Part shown: positions 58,535 to 64,000 of the stretch, in pieces
How positions within the stretch are numbered: position 1 is the stretch's first letter
Layout of the letters: each line of letters opens with the position of its first letter
Assembly: GCA_922989275.2 (NCBI GenBank)
Contig: OV277869.1
Coordinates: 39,292,189 to 39,356,188 of the forward strand
Direction of reading: 5' to 3'
DNA: 64,000 nt
Source: Gari tellinella
Lineage: Eukaryota > Mollusca > Bivalvia > Cardiida > Psammobiidae
Position numbers and translations under genes: made by a program
Notes under the pieces: model-generated
Told to the model about the DNA's origin: nothing
Database searches by the model: none
Seen by the model: the letters and a program-made list of their open reading frames with translations, nothing else

Positions 58535-58979
58535 AACCTAAGCTAAACACTGTTGGGATCGTAGATGCATCGTTTAATGCCGTCATAGACCAAGCTACCG
58601 CTTTCATGTCTGCCTGTTATGGTGTGAAGGAAGCAACAGGCATGTCACAAACCAGGCTGTATACCATACAGAGGCATTTGCAGAGAACGTGAAGAGGGCT
58701 CATTATCAAGCAATCATGTGGCGTACTTGCCAAAGATTTACTGAACTGAACATGGAGGGCTGCAGATGGGAAAAGGATATCAGGAATAAGTCACTGACAC
58801 AATCTGACATTTCGGATGGTGTTAAGCTTGTCCCTAATTACATCATAGAGATGATCCGATGTGGCTGCAAGAGCAAGAATCCTCGCAGTTCAAAGAGGTG
58901 TAGTTGCACAGCCGGTCATGGCTCGGAGTGCGATATCTTCTGTGCATGTTACTCAATAGGATGCACTCGAGTAAAGTAA
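58535..58979 (+). pseudogene. Decayed transposon-type protein gene, C-terminal CXC part
   Basis: After the insertion the gene resumes: VDASFNAVIDQATAFMSACY, then after a frameshift AFAENVKRAHYQAIMW. It ends with IRCGCKSKNPRSSKRCSC and a C-x3-C-x-C...GC tail, a cysteine-rich CXC (tesmin/TSO1-like) end typical of this family. The longest open piece starts at ATG 58689 but that is not a true start. Confidence 0.65.
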
Positions 58980-60182
58980 TGTCACCATTTGCCATAGCAG
59001 CATTACCTCATATGGCATATTAATCACCATAAGAATGCAATTAATACTGTTGTAGTATTATTTGAAAGACAGTCTTTGACAATCTAGGAATGGAAATTTA
59101 CATTATGACATTAGGTCAAATATTTCCAGCGGTATTCCAAATAAGCTAGATTTCATGAATTAGCATATTAAGTGATGTAATTAGTCAAGTGCGAGTCATT
59201 AAAATGCAAAACTGATGTGCTTATAATATTCGTAGACCCTGAAAACATAGGTGTAGACACCTTTTTTAGGAGGTTACCATGTATAATAAATGTGTTACAA
59301 CCGATAAACATAATTTCAGTAATGGCCGACCTCATTTGCATAAGTTGCATATGTCCAAAACATATAATCCCTGAAATGCTGGGTGTATCATGTTTGTAGA
59401 CTCTGATAACCTGGTTATAGACACCAATTTCATCATGGTAGGATGCATACTAATTGAAATATGGCCAAATAACGGAATTTCTGTAATGGCCGACCTCATT
59501 TGCATGATTTGCATAAGTTGCATATGTTTAAAACATTTAATTCCTGAAATGAGGGGTTTATCATGTTCGTAGACCCTGATAACCTGGTTATAGACACCAA
59601 TTTCATCATGGTAGGATGCATACTAATTGACATATGGCCAAATAACGGAATTTCAGTAATGGCGGACTTAATTAGCATATTTTGATAAATGCTCAAGGGA
59701 TATCACCGGGCACCCTCTTGAATCTTGATAAGGACCCCACTGACTATTGAAAACTGCAGAGAAAAAAACTTCATCCGGCATTTCCACGTTTAACCTCTTG
59801 ATTCCCGGTCTAAGACAAATCTTATAATTATTTCGTGTATTCTGAAAGTTAAACCGTTTCACGAATTGATGAATTTCATAAATTTATTGTAAATAAACAT
59901 TGATAACTCAGCTTTTGTAGGTCACTGAATTAGATTTTAGATGTGGTTTTTGGTACGTCTTCTAGTAAAACAGCTGCCAGAGACTGAAACGCTATACTCT
60001 TTTGAATGCTACGCCAAAAGTAGTACCTAGTCAGCGACAGAGATGAATATGTGAATCTGAAGTGAAAGAGAGTGCATAGTAACATCTTCGTGCATACCGG
60101 GTCCGGGAATTAATTATATATGTTTTCTGTTCTGTACCGGTTGCTTGGACAATATTAAAATAATTTAGATTGGTATAAGATA

Positions 60183-60325
60183 AATACCACATCCCACAGA
60201 GAGGGTGAAAAAACGGATTGTTCACCCTTGACACGGTGATGTCAACCTAAGCTAACGCTTCCGTTGATATCACTTGTCTCGTGGGGAGCAATCCGTTCTC
60301 TCACCCTTTGTGGGATGTGATATAT
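60183..60325. repeat. Foldback repeat with diverged loop
   Basis: ATACCACATCCCACAGAGAG...GGTGAAAAAACGGATTG pairs imperfectly with CAATCCGTTCTCTCACCCTT...GTGGGATGTGATAT. 59813-60566 shows no gene besides this. Confidence 0.7.
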
Positions 60326-60566
60326 ATTTAATGTAAACAACATGTATGAGTACATTTTGATGACGGAGAGTGGCTTACCATTTTCAAATGTTGTTTATAA
60401 GTAGCTCTTTACTGCCAGGTCTTCAAACAACAATATTACATTTCAACATCAATACAACATCTCATGGTATTGTTTGCTTAATGTGACACAGTTCTTGTTA
60501 TTAAATGCATTATAATGCAATTATTAACTCGCAGGGGAAACCACAGCTTAACATTATATATTTCAG

Positions 60567-60776
60567 CTATCCTCTGCAGCGTACCCACAGTATCTAAAGG
60601 GGCCATTAGTGACTATAATCTAACCATGGCTGTAGGAACGTGGGTAACCTATCAGTGTAAAGATGGGTTTCGAGCTGTTGACCAGGAGGGAAAGGCTCGC
60701 TGCATGTCAGATGGCACCTGGCAGGAACTGCTTTGCATTCCTTCATTAGAGACAAAAATGGAGAACATTCGGAAAG
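60567..60776 (+). CDS. TNFR-like/sushi membrane receptor, sushi domain 2
   Basis: Acceptor ATATTTCAG at 60566, donor AAAG|GTACTG at 60777, phase 1 both sides, 70 codons. CSVPTVSKGAISDYN, VTYQCKDGFRAV, ARCMSDGTWQELLC carry the four cysteines and Trp of a CCP module and one NLT sequon. A 14-residue linker (SLETKMENIRKG region) leads to the membrane exon. Confidence 0.87.
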
Positions 60777-60825
60777 GTACTGCTTGATTTTATAAATTTT
60801 ATTTAGTGTGTTTTATGCAAAAAAG

Positions 60826-60992
60826 ACACGAACACACACACACACACACACACAACAACAACAGCAACAACAACAACACTTCAACTTATATATGCACACA
60901 AAGCTAGCAAAATGCTAGTTTTGTGTGCATATATAAGTTGAATTGTTGTTGTTGTTGTTGTTATGTGTGTGTGTGTGTGTGTCCGTGTCTAT
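60826..60992. repeat. Palindrome with mirrored AC and AAC microsatellites
   Basis: (AC)n then (AAC)n then TCAACTTATATATGCACACA on one side are complemented by TGTGTGCATATATAAGTTGA, (GTT)n and (GT)n on the other, around an AGCTAGCAAAATGCTAG tip. It lies in the intron 50 bp after sushi 2. 60993-61326 shows nothing else. Confidence 0.85.
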
Positions 60993-61326
60993 TTGTTTAG
61001 GTATATCTATTATACCACATAAACTCGGGATACCAGTTCATCTTGTGATTTCAAAGTGTCCCATATCATTTTCAGTTCACAGTGACCTAATTATCATTGA
61101 CCTTTAATTTCGCTTATAGCTTTTCCGGAGGATATTTCCAGTGTTGTGAGAGTACATTGTGAGATGGCGGAGCATTGAGTAACACAATTAGGTAGTTACA
61201 TGTAGCTGTGAGATTGACTTTCGGCTTCATTTCTAGAAAGCATATTGTCCAGAGCGTGTGTTCTACACCTCGTCAGCTAGAGATGCTAAGTTTGGTGTGT
61301 GAATACATTATGGGACCTGGGGCCCG

Positions 61327-62593
61327 TTTTTAGCTCTCCTGAGCCATAGGCTCAAGGTGAGCTATTGGGATGGCCCTGTGTCCGTCGTCGTCCGTCGTCC
61401 GTCTAGCTTCGTGCGTCGTCGTTAACAATTACTTCAAATGGCATCTCCTCCTATACCGCTTGACAGAATTCAACCAAACTTTACAGAAATGGTCCTCGGG
61501 TCAAGCTCTTTCTCATTTGTTCAAAGAATTAAAAACAATGCAGAACTCTGGTTGCCATGGCAACCAAAGTGAAAAAAAGGAAATCTTAAAAAATCTTCTT
61601 GTAAAAAACTGCAAGGGCCAGAGCTTAGATATTTGGCACATAGCATACTCTACAGGTCCTCTATCAAGTTTGTTCAAATTATGCCCCCTGGGGGTCAAAA
61701 TTGGCCCCGCCCGGGGGGGGGGGGGAGTCACAGTTTTACATAGAGTTATATTGTGAAATTTTCAAACGTCTTCTTCTCTGAAACTAATATCACCAGAACT
61801 TTGATATTTGGCATGGTGACACTTCTAGATGTCCTATACCAAAATTGTTCGAATGGTTCTGATCGGTTGCATAACTAGGTCACAGGAGCTAAAAATAGAT
61901 TTTTCAATGAAAACTTAAAAAATCTTCTTGACTAAAACTGCAAGGGCCAGCGCTTAGATATTTGGCACATAGCATTATCTACAGGTCCTCTATCAAGTTT
62001 GTTCAAATTATGTTCCTGGGGATAAAATTGGCCCCGCCCGGGGGGTCACAGTTTTACATAGAGTTATATAGTGAAATTTTCAAACGTCTTCTTCTCAGAA
62101 ACTAATATGGCCAGAGCTTTGATATTTAGCATAGGGACACTTCTAGATGTCCTATACCAAAATTGTTCGAATGGTTCTGGTCGGTTGCATAACTAGGTCA
62201 CAGGAGCTAAAATAATTTTTTTAATGAAAACTTACATAAATCTTCTTGTCTGAAACTACAAGGGCCAGAGCTTAGATATTTGGCACATAGCATTGCCTAC
62301 ATGTCTTCTATCAAGTTTGTTCAAATTATGCCCCTGGGGTCAAAATTGGCCCCGCCCGGGGTGTCACAGTTTTACATAGAGTTATATAGAGAAAATTTCA
62401 AATGTCTTCTTCTCTGACACTAATATGGCTAGAGCTTTATATTCGGTATGGTTACACTTTTAAATATACTTTACATATTTTTTTCAAATTGTTCTGGTCT
62501 GTTGCATATCTAGGTCAGTCCTGGACATAAATCATTATCTCCATTTTTTCAGCTATTCTCAGGTTAGCGAAATATGCACCATGGGGCTCTTGT
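61327..62593. mobile_element. Hairpin-ended element, complete, inverted orientation
   Basis: Starts TTTTAGCTCTCCTGAGCCAT...GGCTCAAGGTGAGC and ends TCTCAGGTTAGCGAAATATG then CACCATGGGGCTCTTGT. Three ~330-bp units with GGCCCCGCCCGGGG are the reverse complement of those at 4806-6207. The 128-residue frame at 61370 is repeat sequence, not a gene. Confidence 0.8.
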
Positions 62594-62595
62594 AC

Positions 62596-62815
62596 TAAAC
62601 TACTAACGCAAAATGTTTGCGTAAGGCAAACTTTTAAATTTTAATTTATATTTTTTATTATCACTTGCTACAAACAACAAATAGCCAGATCAGAGGACGC
62701 GCTTTTAGTGCGTCCTCTGATCTGGCTATTTGCTGTTTGCAAACGTTTATGATAAAAAAATAAGAATAAAACGATTTTGACTTACGCAAAAATTTTGTGT
62801 AAGTAGTTTAGTAAA
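62596..62815. mobile_element. TIR MITE (ACTAAACTACT ends) with AAACAG-type hairpin
   Basis: ACTAAACTACTAACGCAAAA... and ...TTTTGTGTAAGTAGTTTAGT are inverted. The central palindrome 62673-62741 (GCCAGATCAGAGGACGCGCT) is perfect over the stem. Directly abuts the previous element. Confidence 0.75.
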
Positions 62816-63121
62816 ACGGACCCCTGAAATCATAGAATAAACTTTCCTAAAGCACATTGTGTGGGCACATTTTATGACTTTAAAGCTGCGTATCATATTT
62901 GGCCATTGTGACATTGACCTTAAAATAAGTTATAGAAATAGTTTCCCGAAAAATATTTCGTTATACTATATCAGCTGAGAATACCAGATTTGGTGTGAGA
63001 GTACATCTCACAATAGTAGAGTGTCATGCGTATGAGTGTATTAACTGGTATGCATACATCAATAAAATCCATATCAGTTTCCCTTAATGGCGTTGGGGAC
63101 ATCTGTCAATCACTTTTAACC

Positions 63122-63291
63122 AGGGACCCGTTTTACGAAACGTCGTACGACAAATATTGTCGTAAGTCAGATTATACAATTCTCAATAATCATTTAAGAC
63201 AGGATTAGATAGAGAAATCTGAATTAAATATATTTTACAGTTTGTCTTACGACCGTTTTTGTCGTACGAAGCTTTATGAAACGGGCCCTAG
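63122..63291. mobile_element. TIR MITE (GGGACCCGTTT ends)
   Basis: GGGACCCGTTTTACGAAACG and its GAAACGGGCCC counterpart with GTCGTACGA inside both ends; about 170 bp. An AAACAG-type hairpin follows at 63660-63722. No gene in 62816-63837 otherwise. Confidence 0.75.
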
Positions 63292-63837
63292 GCCTTGTTG
63301 CTGTGGATTTTCTCGTAAAGTACAGGATGTCAGGATCGAAACTCTCCATTGTCGTCTGCACAATGTATTGTCAGCAACAATTCTTTGAGTAATATATCTG
63401 CATTTTACTTCCGTAAGATATAATCAGAATTACGAACAGTTTGCATCTATATGATACACAGAATCACTTGGCTTCACGTTTGAATTAAAACTGTTATGAA
63501 AATTTCCACTTAGCACACTTAAGATTAAACCACATATAATGTTGCTCAGTAAAGCGATAATGGGTCACAGTGTACAAAATTGTCCATTTTGTCATTTGAT
63601 AAAAATTCATCCATATTTAACCATTTCACTGCCTTATCCCGAGTGCACTGGTTATTTTAAAACAGTTTTTAACCTGATCATACGCCACGTAAAGTGGCGT
63701 CTGATAAGATTCCAAATTGTTTTACACTCATTTCGATATATATTTAAGTCAAAATTACTTTGAGAAAAAAATATTGAGAAATAAAAAAGCAGTAGGTAAT
63801 ATTTTTAAATTGAAAGTAATTTTATGTTTCGTTTCAG

Positions 63838-64000
63838 GTGGCCAATTTTTTATTCCGTTTATAGTACTATGTGTTATCACCGTCATAATGGGCTGTGTGT
63901 TGGTCACAGGTTTTGTGTGGTATAAGTGTAACAAAGGGAACGTATACAAAGTGTTAGATAGTGAAGACCCAGCGCCAGACACTGACGATACAAACCCACA
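63838..64000 (+). CDS. TNFR-like/sushi membrane receptor, transmembrane exon (runs off window)
   Basis: Acceptor TTCGTTTCAG at 63837 in phase 1. FFIPFIVLCVITVIMGCVLV plus TGFVW is a hydrophobic helix, followed by YKCNKGNVYKVLD and an acidic run (SEDPAPDTDD). This makes the protein type I with its N-terminal modules outside the cell. The frame is open to the last base, so the cytoplasmic tail continues beyond the window; signalling motifs cannot be judged. Confidence 0.85.

Larger units (their letters stand above)
55876..59812. mobile_element. ~3.9-kb transposon with long TIRs containing tandem repeats
   Basis: Left TIR (55876-56245) and right TIR (59225-59812) are inverted: GTTTTCAATAGTC, GGGTGCCCGGTGATATCCCT and CATCCTACCATGATGAAA appear in both. 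The right arm has three ~160-bp tandem units (CTGATAACCTGGTTATAGAC), the left about one and a half. Between them lie the decayed protein gene 56280-56762 and 58535-58979. Superfamily not assigned. Confidence 0.7.

Noticed and set aside
61370..61756. 128-residue open frame
   Set aside because: It lies entirely in repeat units of a hairpin-ended element that occur elsewhere with stops; chance reading.

Overview
The window looks like nuclear DNA from a bivalve mollusc, probably a heterodont or venerid-type clam. It is AT-rich. Its genes are split by long introns with GT-AG (once GC-AG) borders, and most of the sequence is dispersed repeats. Several repeat types are ones I associate with bivalves: elements ending in hairpins around GCTCACCTGAG, some with cores of ~150-160 bp tandem repeats (pearl or Helentron-like), and tRNA-derived SINEs. 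I see no bacterial-type operons, rRNA, CRISPR array or confident functional tRNA gene. The taxonomic call is inference from repeat and gene style.

Three gene structures are supported. (1) At 827-4593 (+) lie the last four visible exons of a HECT-domain E3 ubiquitin ligase of the G2E3-like type, running into the C-lobe with the catalytic Cys at 4489-4491. Its 5' part is outside the window or hidden. (2) At 13346-20391 (-) lie three exons of an HTH plus integrase-core (D,D,E) gene, a domesticated-looking transposon-type integrase common in aquatic animals. The middle exon carries an in-frame TGA, and one intron is largely made of two copies of a composite DNA transposon. (3) At 46588-64000 (+) lies a type I membrane protein: signal peptide, a TNFR-like cysteine-rich module, a 24-bp microexon, two sushi (CCP) domains, a transmembrane helix and the start of a cytoplasmic tail that continues past the window.

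Layout: 1-4.6 kb, HECT gene with intronic repeats; 4.6-13.3 kb, repeats including a TTAA MITE split by a hairpin-ended element; 13.3-20.4 kb, integrase gene; 20.4-37.4 kb, repeats (SINE, TTAA MITEs, pogo-like MITEs, a ninefold ~150-bp tandem array, and a 555-bp-arm inverted repeat at 33.9-35.1 kb); 37.9-42.4 kb, a four-element nest of hairpin-ended transposons; 46.3-64 kb, the sushi receptor gene. Its introns hold a ~3.9-kb long-TIR transposon (55.9-59.8 kb) with a decayed CXC-type protein gene, itself interrupted by two further nested elements.

The most unusual signals are these: a TTAA-flanked MITE family carrying two different tRNA-like modules; hairpins at element ends and inside MITEs whose arms differ between copies yet stay self-complementary; the four-level nest; a large inverted duplication with mirrored splice-donor-like sites; an antisense copy of a HECT exon end inside the following intron; and the TNFR-like plus sushi architecture of the receptor.
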